NCBI GenBank assembly: GCA_010093705.1
Contig: MU006090.1
Location: forward strand, 1,267,817 to 1,331,816
Direction of reading: 5' to 3'
Source of the DNA: Patellaria atrata CBS 101060
Lineage: Eukaryota > Ascomycota > Dothideomycetes > Patellariales > Patellariaceae
DNA: 64,000 nt
In this document: piece after piece, positions 22,490 to 34,312 of the stretch
How the letters are laid out: every line of letters starts with the position of its first letter
Position numbering within the stretch: position 1 is the stretch's first letter
The notes under the pieces: model-generated
What the model saw: only the letters and a program-made list of their open reading frames with translations
Databases searched by the model: none
What the model was told of the DNA's origin: nothing
Program-made: the position numbers and the translations under genes

Positions 22490-24077
22490 ATGGCCGCGCA
22501 CCACCACAGTTTGGCTCTGGACCTCTTTGAGGATATGAATAGGAAGGTGGAGGAGGCAAGTAAAGACTTCGCTGAAGGAGATGGAGATACAAAGATCGTC
22601 GAGGAAATAGAGAGCTTGTGCATGAACTGTCATGAGAACGTAGGTTCATCTTCCAAACAGACCGAAACAAAGGGTTGATCAAGATTTAGGGTACAACTAA
22701 ACTGTTGCTGACCAAAATACCTTTCTTCCGAGAGATTGTGATAATGTCATTCGACTGTCCTTCTTGCAATTTCAAAAACTCGGAGGTACAACCAGCTGGT
22801 CAGATTCAAGAGAGGGGATCCAAGTATATATTCAAGGTGGAAAATGTTCAGGATATGAGTCGGCAGATTATCAAAAGCGATACCTGCATTCTCAGGATAG
22901 AGGAACTTGACCTCGAAATACCTCCTGGGCGAGGCCAGCTTTCGAACGTTGAAGGTATCATAAACATGGTTCAAAGCGATCTCAGCGAGAAACAAACCGA
23001 AAGGAAAGAAGTTGTCCCAGAGATCTATGAAAAACTCCAGATCGTTATAGGATCACTGGTCAAGATGGTATCTGGCGAGAACTTTCCATTTACTATCACT
23101 GTCGATGATCCTGCTGGAAACTCTTGGATTGAGCCGTCTACAAGCGATAAGAAGGGGAAGTACTCCCACGTTCATTATGCACGGAGGACGGAACAAAACG
23201 CTGCACTTGGCTTAGCCGATACTACTGGGGAAGAGAATGGAGGGACAATACGTCCGGAGTATCACGCTACCGAGCTATACCCACAATTGCCAGCTAACGC
23301 TGTCCCTACCGCTATGGACCAGGACCAAGACGAGATTGTGGAGAACCAAGTCTATAGTTTTCCAGCCAGTTGTCCGGGATGTACGAAGCACTGCGTTACG
23401 AACATGAAGATGGTTAACATTCCATACTTCAAACAAGTGGTGCTTATGAGCACAGTATGTGACCTTTGCGGATGTAAGTTATCCCAAGTTTGGATTTGAA
23501 AACAGACACTTATTGTGCTCATTTAGACCGGAGTAATGAGGTCAAAACCGGCGGAGAAGTGCCGGAAAAGGGACGCCGTATTGCCTTGAATGTTAGAAAC
23601 CCGGAAGATCTCGCTAGAGACATACTGAAATCTGAGTCCTGCGCCATGCAGTGCCCGGAGCTCAATCTAAACGTCACACCTGGAACTCTTGGTGGCCGCT
23701 TTACCACTGTGGAGGGCCTCCTAACCCAAGTGCGGGACGATCTTAGGGCTTCAATCTTTGACACAGATGACGTTGAAGCAGTTGGAGGTGACTCTATGGA
23801 TACGGGGACCAAAAAGAAGTGGCAAACATTCTTCTCTGAATTAACGAGTGCCATCGAGGGGAGAAAGGTGTTTACTATCATACTAGAAGATCCACTTGCG
23901 AGTAGTTATGTACAAAGCTACACTGCGCCCGATCCAGATAGTCAGCTCGAAGTCTCGGATTATGATAGGACCTGGGACGAGGAAGAGGATCTAGGCTTAC
24001 ATGACATCAAGGTGGAAGACTACGAGCAACCTGAAGCTGGCGAGAAGAAGACGGAAGAGACCACGGCTGAGAGATGA
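22490..24077 (+). CDS. ZPR1: ZPR1 zinc-finger protein
   Basis: Exons 22490-22639, 22690-23473 and 23527-24077 give 494 aa. ZPR1 binds eEF1A and acts as its folding chaperone; it also moves to the nucleus with growth signals. The protein has the tandem ZPR1 architecture: first C4 finger with CMNC (C44, C47) and FDCPSC (about C73, C76), its A/B domain (QIIKSDTCILRIEELDLEIP, GQLSNVEGI), then the second finger CPGC (about 278) and CDLCG (about 307-310). The second A/B domain follows (ILKSESCAMQCPELNLNV, FTTVEGLL) with an acidic tail. Both introns fall at expected finger positions, and joining exon 2 to 3 restores CGYRSNEVK. Confidence 0.95.
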
Positions 24078-24705
24078 TCAAACCTACGCTAAGCATACCT
24101 ATGGGTGTTCTGCATTGCGCGTTGATGAAAGAGGTGGACGATGGCAATAACTTTACGTCTCAATCTCCCTCAGAGCATTTTCCAAAGGGCTTAACATCGC
24201 CGAGATTAGAAAGAGAAAGAGAAAGAGTCAAGAGTGGATTACCTACCAGTGCATTATGGAGCGTTATCGAATCATAGAGAGCATTGGGCGACCGTACGGA
24301 TTTCCGTCTGATTATACTCTATTGGGAAATATCTGCATTTTTCGTCGAACGTCTTGGTCGTGAGATCAGTTCAGACTAATGCGGGGGCAGGGGAAGATGT
24401 CAAGTCTGAGCTGCAGAGCTGCAGTTGGACTTCCAACCCCTTGTTAGTAAGCATATTCAAGACGTTCCAACTAGGAAGCTTGCATGTTAGTAAGGTACTG
24501 AGCTAGCCTCAGCGACACCATAATGTCGCTGTTTACTGTTTCTCAGATGATAGCTACAGTTGCTGGAAATTTCAAACCCGCTGAATAGCATTTTTCGCTA
24601 CCTTAGCTACGTCGAACAAGCCGACTGGATATGCACGTCTCCCACCTTAGAAATTACAGTGCGCTCTGACTAATGATGATGCCCTTTACACGAGGACTTT
24701 CTGAT
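24078..24705. other. convergent intergenic region
   Basis: About 630 bp between the ends of ZPR1 (+) and the cyclophilin (-). A short AGAAAGAGAAAGAG purine tract is present near 24210; otherwise nothing is seen. Confidence 0.5.
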
Positions 24706-25466
24706 TCATTCCGCTAAAGGATTCGCATGTATAGTGACCTCTTGGATTGCGATTCTCTCTTTTGGCCTCCCTTTTGCATCGTTTGGAACTGCTTCTATGG
24801 CGTCTAGAACTTCCAATCCTCCAATAACCTTTCCAAAAACCGTGTTCTTCCCATCTAGATGAGGAGCGGCCGCATAGGTAATGAAGAATTGACTACCGTT
24901 GGTGTTGGGCCCCTTGTTAGCCATACTTAGTATGCCACGCGCATTGTGGCGAAGAGCAGGACGGAGCTCATCTTCGAATAAAGTTCCGTAAATCGATGTG
25001 CTGGTCTTGGACTTGGGGTCCGAAGCTGGAGAGCCGGTTTGGAAGATGAAATTCGGGATGTTGCGGTGGATTGGAGAGTTGTTGTACGCAGACGAGGCGC
25101 AGAGGGCCAAAAAATTCTGGGAGAGTTTGTTAGAGTACGGACTTTTAAAATAATCTGGGGTTGAAGTAGGTTCCTATATATATGTTTAAAGCAAACATTT
25201 TGTGTTGTACTCACCTCTGTTGTTTTTGGAACGCTTTCGCAGAATATTTCGCATTTGATATCACCGAGGTTGGTGTGAAGCTAAGGAGAGATAATATGTA
25301 ATTAGCATGATGGGAACCTTGACTGAAGTGTGCTAAGCATTAAGTCATATTCATTATTTGATAAAGTAGAGTCAATGATGCTTCTACATAACGAGTTGCA
25401 CCCAAGATGAGACCGTTGAGCTGCGATTGTACGAAAAATAGAAACTAGCCTTACCGTGACAGACAT
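24706..25466 (-). CDS. PPIL3/Cyp10-type peptidyl-prolyl isomerase
   Basis: Exons 25455-25466, 25215-25280 and 24706-25116 give 162 aa, the usual size of a single-domain PPIL3 cyclophilin. It starts MSVTLHTNLGDIKCEIFCE, the hallmark of this subfamily, and carries the active-site stretch HRNIPNFIFQTG and the run GPNTNGSQFFITY, then HLDGKNTVFGKVIGG. PPIL3-like cyclophilins are found in spliceosomes in animals; cytosolic or nuclear folding roles are also possible. There is no signal peptide. The first coding exon has only 12 nt (MSVT). The long 5' intron (25281-25454) is larger than most introns in the window. Confidence 0.93.
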
Positions 25467-26395
25467 CGTGGAGGGCCAATATGGAGAATTGCATCTCCAA
25501 ATTCGGAAATAATCCTCACAGTAAGTAGATCGCGGGACCAAGTAGCTGAAGAAGGATTACCCTACTGTGATACTGGCACTGACTGGCACGAACTGGCCCA
25601 CAATCGGGTTCTTCGCACTGCTGTGTACAGAGAGCGGGACGAATGAGAGAAAGGCAACGCGGCGTGAGCACTACCCGCTGAGCAGCCCATCTGTAGCCAA
25701 TTCGAACGTCTCACAGATAGAGGGCCAGCCCCGTGGCCCTGCGAAAAGTGTGTGAGGAGCTCTTTGCCTAATTCTCCTGCACTCTATCTACATTTAATGC
25801 TATCAAAGATTCAACTGCGGCTGTGGTGACACTGTCCATTCCCAGTACTGTAGTCCACCTACCGTACCCTATAACCCCTCTAACCCTAACTTCAACTTCA
25901 TACACAGCCGAATCAAGCAACTTGCCTTACTTACCTCAAACAAGAATCGCTATCCCTATAACTTTAGTGGCAATTCCTCATACCTGTTTCCTTAACCTAC
26001 CAGGTCTTATCCTCTCTTTTGCCATCTGGCCTACAATCTACCCGTTGCTGCGGCCACCATCACCTAAACCCCGCCAGAACTTGAACGACAAATTCCACTG
26101 TCATTAAAACTGCTAGCACGACTTACAGGTTCGCGCCCAGCCTCGCGTTCCCTCGAGCATAGTCGCGCAGGAGGTAGCAAACCTCCAACACACGATCCGA
26201 CATCCTCCTGCGCCCCCTCCTCTCACGCGTTCAAACCGCACGACGATCATAACCCATTCGCGCACCGCACGCACCCGTTCCGCACTCGAGCTTAGGGAAA
26301 GGACAGCAAGAGCCTGGCGGAAGAGTGACGGCTGAGGAGCTCCAACAAACTCATGCCGTCCCAACAGCTGGCTCCAGACATCAGAAGAAGATAAG
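25467..26395. promoter_or_regulatory. divergent region between cyclophilin and arrestin-like gene
   Basis: About 930 bp. A pyrimidine-rich stretch at 25850-26060 contains TAACCCTAAC (25881-25890), a 1.5-unit telomeric-type repeat that could bind a Tbf1-like protein. An open frame there (25823-26107) is composition-driven and not called. Confidence 0.4.
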
Positions 26396-27831
26396 ATGGC
26401 GGCGTTTGTGCGGGTCTCCGGACCGCCAAACAGTAATTTCTTGGTGGGATATCCTGGCATATCTGCAACATTGGTGAGTACGTTGTGTAGGGGACGCAAT
26501 TTCAAATCCTACTTTCATCTATGCTCGTTTCCATGCGCTGTCAAGCATTCATGACGTCTGAACAGTGTGCGCGCTGTTCTTCAAGTGACGCTCATTGATT
26601 GCAATGATGATTACCAAATGTGATGCTAACCTTTGAATTTCGGATGATAGCCACGAATAGAAGGTAAGGTCGAGGTCCGACCTTCGGCAGGCGTTTCCGC
26701 TGCTGTCAACATATCTCTCGTGACGATTTCCCTCCAGAGACGAGAGACCATTCATCCCTCAGCTGACTCCGTTACCAAAAGGCATCTTGCAGCTCCACGC
26801 AAGGAGATTGCAGATATTGTGGGGAAGGAAATGCTGTTATATCGATGTCCCCACGGCAAAGATTCGGAAAGCGTACTCGCCATGGACCTACCGTTTGTGA
26901 TATTCATTCCTTACGGAAGAGGTGGAGAAGAGATTGCGCGAAGAGTACCTCCAGCGAGTCTACAATTGCCTAATCGCACAGCAGAAACTTTCTATGAGTT
27001 GGTGGTGACGTTACAGCAAGGGCCGTCAGAGCAGAAGAAATATGCTTTTCCAGTACCTATATCGAGATACGATACCTTATCTACGTTTGGCATGTATAAC
27101 CGCCCTGAATCAGCAGAGCGCGTTACGGACCATCTCGTTACATTAGGCATATCATTACCGCGCTGGTCGTACGGTCCTTTAGATCCAGTATCCGTATACA
27201 TCAGATTATCCCCGAACGCCGAATGGATGAAGAAGGCCAGCAAAGTGACGATTCAAAAGATTACAGTAGGAATAGATGAAGAAATAACCTATAATCACGA
27301 AGGCGATGAACCAACACGTAAGGTCAAGCAAATAGCGAAAACGCAGCAGCCAGTTGGAGTAAAGATGCCAGAAGCAGGCTATTTCACGAATTTAGGTTTG
27401 GTCTTTCCAGCGAAAGATACCAGAGATAATGATGGAATTATTCCGAGGGGCAAAAAGGAGTTTCCGATGTATGCAGTGAATGGATTTACGACTACTGGAA
27501 CGTTGTATAAAATTGAATATTCGCTAACCGTGAAGGTAAGAAACAGATGATTTGATCTAACTATCCCAGTTCAAGCTAACATATGCAGGCAACAATGTCA
27601 GGCGCCCGTGATATCGTACTCCGCCAACCCATTGTGGTATGTCCATACGACCATGCTGGCTGCAAAGAAGAAATGGAGGCAATCGAACAAGCCGCGAAAG
27701 ATGCTGCACACGTAAGCCCGGATAATCCCATGCTACCAGCAGCGCAAATTATCAAAGCCAACGAACCTCATGGATTGAAAGCATTGGGAGTAGCAATCGT
27801 CGGTGGACAGAAGAAGCCGTTGATTGATTGA
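26396..27831 (+). CDS. arrestin-like protein
   Basis: Exons 26396-26473, 26651-27535 and 27589-27831 give 401 aa. The N-terminus MAAFVRVSGPPNSNFLVGYP leads into PRIEGKVEVRPSAG, an arrestin-N beta-strand pattern, followed by ISLVTISLQRRETIHPS and DLPFVIFIPYGRGGEE. The second half matches an arrestin-C domain (SVYIRLSPNAEWMKKASKVT; IEYSLTVKATMSG). Fungal arrestin-like proteins recruit Rsp5-type ligases to transporters or receptors in endocytosis, or act in pH signalling. No obvious PPxY motif is seen, so the ligase link is uncertain. The first intron (177 nt) has a TGCTAACC branch site. Confidence 0.82.
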
Positions 27832-28562
27832 AACCGTACAGTTCATCAGGATTGTGAAACATCGTTCTGCAGGCGGTTATGACCGTCATATTCTGTACAA
27901 AGGATAGAGGAAAATTACCTTCAAGATCATGTGCGGCCAGGCGGCACAGGAACCAGCAATTACGCATTCACGATAAGATGAATTTTCTTGGATGGGAAAG
28001 GGTCTAGGGAAAGGCGTACGCTGGTGGATATGATACGTTTTGCGCAGTATGTGTAAAGCAGTTATACTAACAGTGCGGATTTACAGCTGACCACTTCTCC
28101 TTTTTGTTTTTCTTGGAGTCTCGGTATGATATGCTCCGCAAGGGATTGGCGTACGGATCTGCTCGTATGCATTGTACGGAGTTGGGGGAACTTTTTGGCT
28201 TCATCATGATTTCACTTCTACTTCGATCTCTACATTGTCCGCATATTGGATATGCCTGATTTGGGAATCGGGTGTTCAGCGAAAGGTTAGTTCATACCGA
28301 CCGTACCGTTTGGAGCTCCTGTTCGGGTACCGGCTGACGGTTGGCGTATAGCGGTGGGCTTGTTTTCCGTGTATGGCATCATCAGAACATACAGACTATA
28401 GCATGCAATTCACAATACTCAACAATATCACTTCTCAAAGCTGAGGAAATGGCTAGCTTTAGGTCTTCGTTCGCCCCTGTACACTTCATCTGTCGCTACT
28501 CCAGGTCGAGGCAATTCAGGAGACACAACCGTACGTGATTGAGCTTACTACACCCCTACCCA
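27832..28562. other. convergent intergenic region
   Basis: About 730 bp between the end of the arrestin-like gene (+) and a small minus-strand gene. No supported gene or repeat. Confidence 0.45.
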
Positions 28563-28950
28563 TCACTGCGGCTTCGGACGCAACGCCAGATTAATAGAAT
28601 GAGACTCCTCCCTGGGCTTCTCTACCGTCTTCTCTTCTCCGGCTTTCGTTCTCGTCTTCTCCTGAATCGTCCCGTCGACCATGGCCTCCAAGCTCTGGTA
28701 ATGAGGACTATCGACCCCGAAGGTATTACGAGCGTTGCGGAGACTGGTGAGTAGCTAGACAACAGATGAGTCGGTGGACTCGTTTTGTAAAAAAGATGGG
28801 ATATATGCACTTGGGGGAATAGGGGTTACTTACTGGAGCAAGCCACTGTTCTTCTTGGTCTTGTGGTGGCATGGTTGTAGATGGCGGATGGGATGGGATG
28901 GATGGAGGAGGTGGGCCTGTTGTCCGGATTAATAAAGGGCCATTGTTCAT
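28563..28950 (-). CDS. small hypothetical protein, two exons (102 aa)
   Basis: Proposed exons 28834-28950 and 28563-28754, joined by an intron with a consensus GTAAGT donor and CTAG acceptor. The start lies in a good context (CAACCATGAAC). The N-terminus is Pro-rich (TTGPPPPSIPSHPPS); an internal Met at MPPQDQEEQWLAP could be an alternative start. The second exon reads coherently across 63 codons: LLTSLRNARNTFGVDSPHYQ, then SLEAMVDGTIQEK and a charged Lys/Glu-rich end. This part looks helical. No family is recognised. Support is the clean splice and conserved-looking composition, not homology. Confidence 0.5.
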
Positions 28951-29234
28951 GGTTGTATCTTGCTGTTGGCGGGTATGGAAAGCTAACCTTTTGAGTGATA
29001 TGCCTATTTAGAAATCTATGTTAAACGTTATGGCCCTAATTTGACTTAACTTAAGATGGAAGCACCAGACCCTGCCACGTTAAGAGACATCCCGTAGGGC
29101 TAACCGAGCAGATAAGGATTAGGTTAGTGTCTTGGCACTATTCTAACTCCTATTGGAACTATTTCTATAAACACTTACGGAGATAAATACTTACGGAGTA
29201 CACTAAAAGTAATAAGACTACAAAGATATTGAAA

Positions 29235-30979
29235 TTAGAACACGGTAAACGACTCTAAGACATTCTTCGCCCGATCATCATACGCCTCTCCATCCATTAC
29301 ACCGTGAATATAGCATTCGCACAGAAATCTAAACGCTTCGCTGTCGTCGACGACAGTCTCCCTAAGCATGAAAGGCACCTCCCCTCCTGAGAAGATGCAG
29401 ATTAGATCTGCTTCCGCGAGCTCTTCGTGTCCATGACCCAAGTAGCCCTTTTCAGTCACGAAGATATCTTTATCCTCTATGATCGTGCCGATTTTACGCG
29501 CGATCTCTTTCCACGCTTCTGGGGGTATTGTGTGTTGTCCACCGTCCGCGCCATGCAACGCGCACTCACTGAACTCTCCGAAATACTAAGATCTGTAACC
29601 CTCGCTGATGCGAGGGGAGAGAGCGCTGCGATCTGCAGTCAGAGTGCGGAAGTACGCGATCCAGGATGGTTCGCCGCTGAGGGGATATGTTTCAGAGCTT
29701 ATGGCATCCCTGGCTAGCCGTTGTATGATTTCAACAGTAGTATCCTCAGGCGGTCTTAAGACTGCCTTTATAGGGATAACACGCTGCACGGTATCGAGTC
29801 TTGAACCCTCCAACCGTATGGAATCTGAATCGTGCTCCACGGTTACTTTTGGCCTGCTCGACCCAGCGGCTCGAAATAGATGCGTAGGCTTGAACCGGTA
29901 ATAGCGCTGCAGGAAGCCTCCACCCCACTTCGGAAGTGTTCAGTCAGGCACAAAGAAAGGGAGAGAAAGTTTCGTTGACGCATGATGCCGTCCGATGAGC
30001 GTAGACAAATTCGAAGATCGGGCCGGAATTGCAACACAAATTTCGAGAAATCGGTGTATACCCTTTCTACGTTGTGTGCGTAATTGACTTTAATACTAGC
30101 GGCTAAGGCGCGATTTGCGATTCCCCGAAGGGAGTATATCTTATCTCGTGGGTCAGTAGCACTTCTATCGCGTGAGTCTAGAAAAGAGTCAAGTCTAGAA
30201 CCTCTGGAGCGTCGACGTCTCTGTCTAGATAGACATCCCTCCAATGGCCAATATATGCTAAATTGACTGTGGATGCCGAAAAGGGATAAAATCCGGAACC
30301 AGTAAGACGTCGAGGAGCGTTCTGTATCTTGTCGAAGTCTAGCGATAGGTGTCCACACTAGAGAACGACTGTCCTTGCCACAACGACCTCTTGGATAACC
30401 CACATGCGCATAAAGTACGTTCGATCAATAAATAGTTTAATTGCCGCCCGTCTTTCCTCAATTTCATGTTGGATTTGGCCGTACGTTGCGCTACCATCTG
30501 GAGTACCATCATCCTGTGCAAATCTCTCCCAGGTGTCGAATGCAATAGTACTAAGATGATCAGGTTCGCCAATCCAGGCAAGAATTCTGCTTGCGTTGGC
30601 GTATATGTCTCTCATCAACATCACTTAGTGCGACTTCTCGGCATTGTCTGCTTGATTGATACGCACAGTATCGACCCATAATTTCTTAGTTGGCCCATAC
30701 TTTTTTGGTCCTGTCTGATTTGCTTCAGTGCGGTAAATAAATTTTGCGAAAGGGAGAACGTTTCTTCTTGATTTTCACATGGCCTAAAATTATATTTGGA
30801 CCCCACGTATAGGAGAGAGCTTCGTAGTCGATTGCATCTTCAAGGTCACATGTGTTCATAGTCACTTGAAGTGCGATACTAGTAGTATCTGTTTCGACAT
30901 CCTCAAGATTCAGTTCCAGGAGATGGAAACATGGACGCTCATCTGTGAGAGGGAGCTGCTTGTAAAGATCCATTAACAA
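29235..30979 (-). pseudogene. broken HET-domain (heterokaryon incompatibility) gene
   Basis: Minus-strand pieces in several frames together resemble one HET protein: YEALSYTWGP near the N-terminus, an LAWIGEPD-type segment after an MLMRDIYANASR block, the family word ATDPRDKIYSLRGIA, and a C-terminal half with EDKDIFVTEKGYLG. HET proteins control vegetative incompatibility and cell death after fusion of unlike hyphae. The gene appears inactivated by several reading-frame breaks, more than introns could plausibly explain. I treat it as a fossil of a host allorecognition gene and do not rebuild it. It sits in the least gene-dense part of the window. Confidence 0.72.
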
Positions 30980-32577
30980 TAATATTTCTTACATTCCCTA
31001 CATCTTGTGCTCATAGACTTGATTCAAATATGACGGGCACATGTATAGGTTCAAGGGAATGAGGCTCAAAATCAAAGGCGGGCAACTCGTACCTAAATAA
31101 CCCTTGTAGACACCTCCTGATGGGATGGTGAGGTATCTAGAGCCTTATCTTCCATGCTTGGTGATAGCTGAACTGTGATATCGCTTAACAATACCTGAAC
31201 CGGCCCTTGGCGAATCAGATGGGCTGTTTTGGGACTTCTAGAAAAATTTCTGGTATTAGAGAGGCAATTTCGTGCCTCGTTGGGGTTTTGAAGCAACTAT
31301 GGACTGTGAGGCCGAATATTGCTGCCTACTCCCCCTTATGGTCCTATATTTTCTTGTTAACTTTGCCTCTAAAGCCATCAGTCTGCCTTAGAGAGTTTAG
31401 TAATGCAGTTTCGAATACGCGGGAATGGTCCGATAAGGCTATGAAGTCTTTGTGATGATGCTGAAGCCTAATGGATACAAGGCTGCAGAATGATATGATA
31501 GTCGCCAAGCCCAGCGTACCCCCCAGTGGTTACCCAAATCCGTGGTTGCACTTACGAGCCCTGGGTCACGAATTTTCCCGGCATACGGAGATACTTGGCC
31601 GTATAGAGGTGTCGATGTATAGATTCTAGTGTTTAATACCACCGTCGCTTAGGCGCGCTTATCAGTCGCAGTCTAAGCTTTAGTACACCCTCCGTTTTAC
31701 TAGTCATCTTAGCAGTGACTAAGGATTACTATATCTCGCTGGATGTCGTTTCTGTGGCTACAGTTAGGTAGAGACCGACCGTGTTCCACCTTTGACTTTT
31801 CCTTTCCACGGCGGTAGAGACGTTATGATAGGAAATTATGTTAGCGGATGTCTCTTCTTCGTCTGCAGTATGAGAACGAGCCTTGTCGATAACAGCATAT
31901 GTGAAGCATGTCGGTGAGAAAGTTACTTATCCCCTCGAGAAAGTCTTCAGCAAATGCGTCTTCTGTCTCATAAGGTCCTGGACTCGTATGTGCATTGTGT
32001 TCTAGAGGATTGACGGAAGCGTGAAAGTTGACGGAAGCGTGAAAGTTGACGGAAGCGTGAAAGTTGACGGAAGCGTGGTGTTAAGCTTCGTACAGCCGTG
32101 GATCAGGTGGCATGCAATTCTGATACCTTCTTATGACTTACAGTAAACGGTATAAGTCCAACGCAAGGATTGGAAAACGTTCAAACGGAAGACAGAACTC
32201 TCTAGTGTTCGACATTTCTCTCATTTCATATTACGTTTCTTTCAGATCTAAGGGAAGATTCATGAGAGGGTACTGGAATGACCACAAAGCGCGAACGAAA
32301 TAGCATGATATAATAGATAAGATATACTTACAAATCAGATTATGATAAAGGATTTCGGAATATCGAAGCGAGGTATTGGTGAAAGAGAATTATAGAGACA
32401 GTAAAACAGTTATCCATATAGAGTATTATTACTAGAACTATAGTGCTCTAGTCCCTCGCTTAGCGACCGAAAAATCAACGTACAAGTACAGTCATTGGAC
32501 GAGAACTACTTACCTTTCCTGCCTTTCTCGTACCTTCAGAGCTCATGACCTTTCGATGTTTTATGATATCTAGCACT
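30980..32577. other. gene-poor region, 1.6 kb
   Basis: Only short frames, no recognisable domain. It contains the 18-bp tandem repeat described separately. The SEN54 promoter must lie at its right end. Confidence 0.45.
32011..32078. repeat. 18-bp tandem repeat, 3.8 copies
   Basis: Three exact copies of TGACGGAAGCGTGAAAGT and a fourth partial copy that diverges after 13 bases. It lies between the HET relic and SEN54. Confidence 0.95.
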
Positions 32578-33924
32578 ATGTCCGACATAGACGAGGACAG
32601 TATTCTACCAATCGTTAACAACACCGGTGAAAATGAACTCGAAGACGAAACACAGGATTTCAGATTCTTAGCAAGCTTCTCGTAGGTATGATCTCCACTT
32701 CTCGCAATTACTGCTAATACGACTCCCAGGTCATCGTCAGTCAAGATACCCAAACGTGGTGAAAAGGACTTCGAATCTCATGGCACCTTACACCAAACCT
32801 CCGTCCTGGAGGCATCCCGCACGGCAATGCACGAGGTGCTCTCTCAGCAGCGCATACATAACCCTAGGACTCATGTGATTGGGACTTATGTTCCAGAGCG
32901 GAATATGGCATATGTACTGCAAGAGAAAGGAAATGTATTTAGGACTATTGGCACTAGGAGTGGTGACAGAACCTGGCTATTGCCCGAGGAGGCTTTGTAT
33001 CTAGTCGAGAGGGGAACACTGGACTGCCGTTGGCCTTTTGAACAATCCATATCCCCCGATACCAACGATGAAGATGTAGAGGGGGAGTCTAAGGGAGTGG
33101 GCACTGAAGGGGACCAGAGCGAGAGCGGTATTCCAATGTCGCTTCAAGGCGCATATGCCGCATTCATCGGTACCGAAATCAACGTCGGAGGTAAACTCAC
33201 CCTCGAACGCTACGCCGTCTACAGCAACCTAAAACGTTTGGGTTACCACGTCCTCCGAGCTTCAACATTTGATGGGCCTCTCATCCCTCCTCCACCCGCG
33301 TCCTCCCTTACGAACTGGAGGTGGCCCTGGCTCTGGAACCTCGGACCCTTCCACGATCTATGGGATCGACTGTTCACCCCTCGCAGATTCAAGCAGGGTC
33401 CCCTCGTCACATATGGTCTCTACAGAGACTGGGCCTCCGTCTACAGAATGCTACATCTAATCCCGCGGCACGACCCCCGATCAGTTCCCATCCCACCTAG
33501 CCAAAAACCTCATAGTAACACCCTAGATGACCCCTACCACATCCACTATCACGTCCACAAGCCCGCTCCGGCTTTTCGCAAATCATCTCCGGGTCCACCA
33601 GACTTCCAGATCTGCGTCATCGATGCGCGCGCCACCCCCTTTCCTTCCTTAGCCCAATTGGAGGGGCTGTTAGCGGCGGCACCGTTGCAAGAGCCGAAAG
33701 GAACGCTCTATTTTAAGCTGAAGCAGGGGTGGCGGAATGTTCTCTTAGCCGTAGTGGATAATGGCATTGTGAGTTTTATGAGGGTTTCTGAAGCGGGGTT
33801 TGGGGAGGAGAGGGTATTTAAGAGCATTGGACGCGGGAGAGGTGGGAAGAGGGGAAGAGGTGAGAGAGGAAGAGGAAGTAGAGGGGGAAGGGGAGGAAGG
33901 GGACGGGGGAATAATGGGGGTTAA
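32578..33924 (+). CDS. SEN54: tRNA-splicing endonuclease subunit Sen54
   Basis: Exons 32578-32681 and 32730-33924 give 432 aa. Sen54 is a structural subunit of the complex that removes tRNA introns. After an acidic start (MSDIDEDSI) the N-terminal Sen54 domain reads RTHVIGTYVPERNMAYV, GNVFRTIGTRSGDRTW, LLPEEALYLVERGTLDCRW and SLQGAYAAFIG, then TLERYAVYSNLKRLGYHVLR. The C-terminal endonuclease-like fold ends with GTLYFKLKQGWRNVLLAVVD. The last 35 residues are an RGG-type tail (GRGRGGKRGRGERGRGSRGG), which I would not expect in this family. The window also holds an intron-bearing tRNA-Glu, a natural substrate. Confidence 0.92.
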
Positions 33925-34312
33925 ATACTCAAGTTGGAGGGGGAGGACTGGTTAAGGTCATGCGAAGATGAATGGGTGAGCGTATTTTTGCATTGGAGAG
34001 GAGTTATATACCCGGGATTTGCATTTGGAAGCCTTCAAGCTGGCATATTCCTCCTATAAGGCCGTCATAGCCCTCACTCAGTCTGAAAACCAATGTCATT
34101 GATTTCGAGGGAAAGTAAATGTCAGTGAAACTTGGTAAAGTCCGCACAATATATTATGCAAAACAGGTATCCTCGCTAGTCCTAATTGATCGGATCAAAA
34201 TATTCCAGAATCCTCCATGAATAAATGGACAAGACGCCGATTTATGCAAATCTCAACCTCGAGCCCCTTTCTCCTCTTCGTCGCTCTTGACACTTTTACC
34301 CTTCCACCTCAC
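33925..34312. other. convergent intergenic region
   Basis: About 390 bp between the ends of SEN54 (+) and GOS1 (-). Nothing recognised. Confidence 0.5.

Noticed and set aside
25823-26107. 94-codon Pro/Leu/Thr-rich frame
   Set aside because: Produced by a pyrimidine-rich promoter stretch; no start context or conservation cue.
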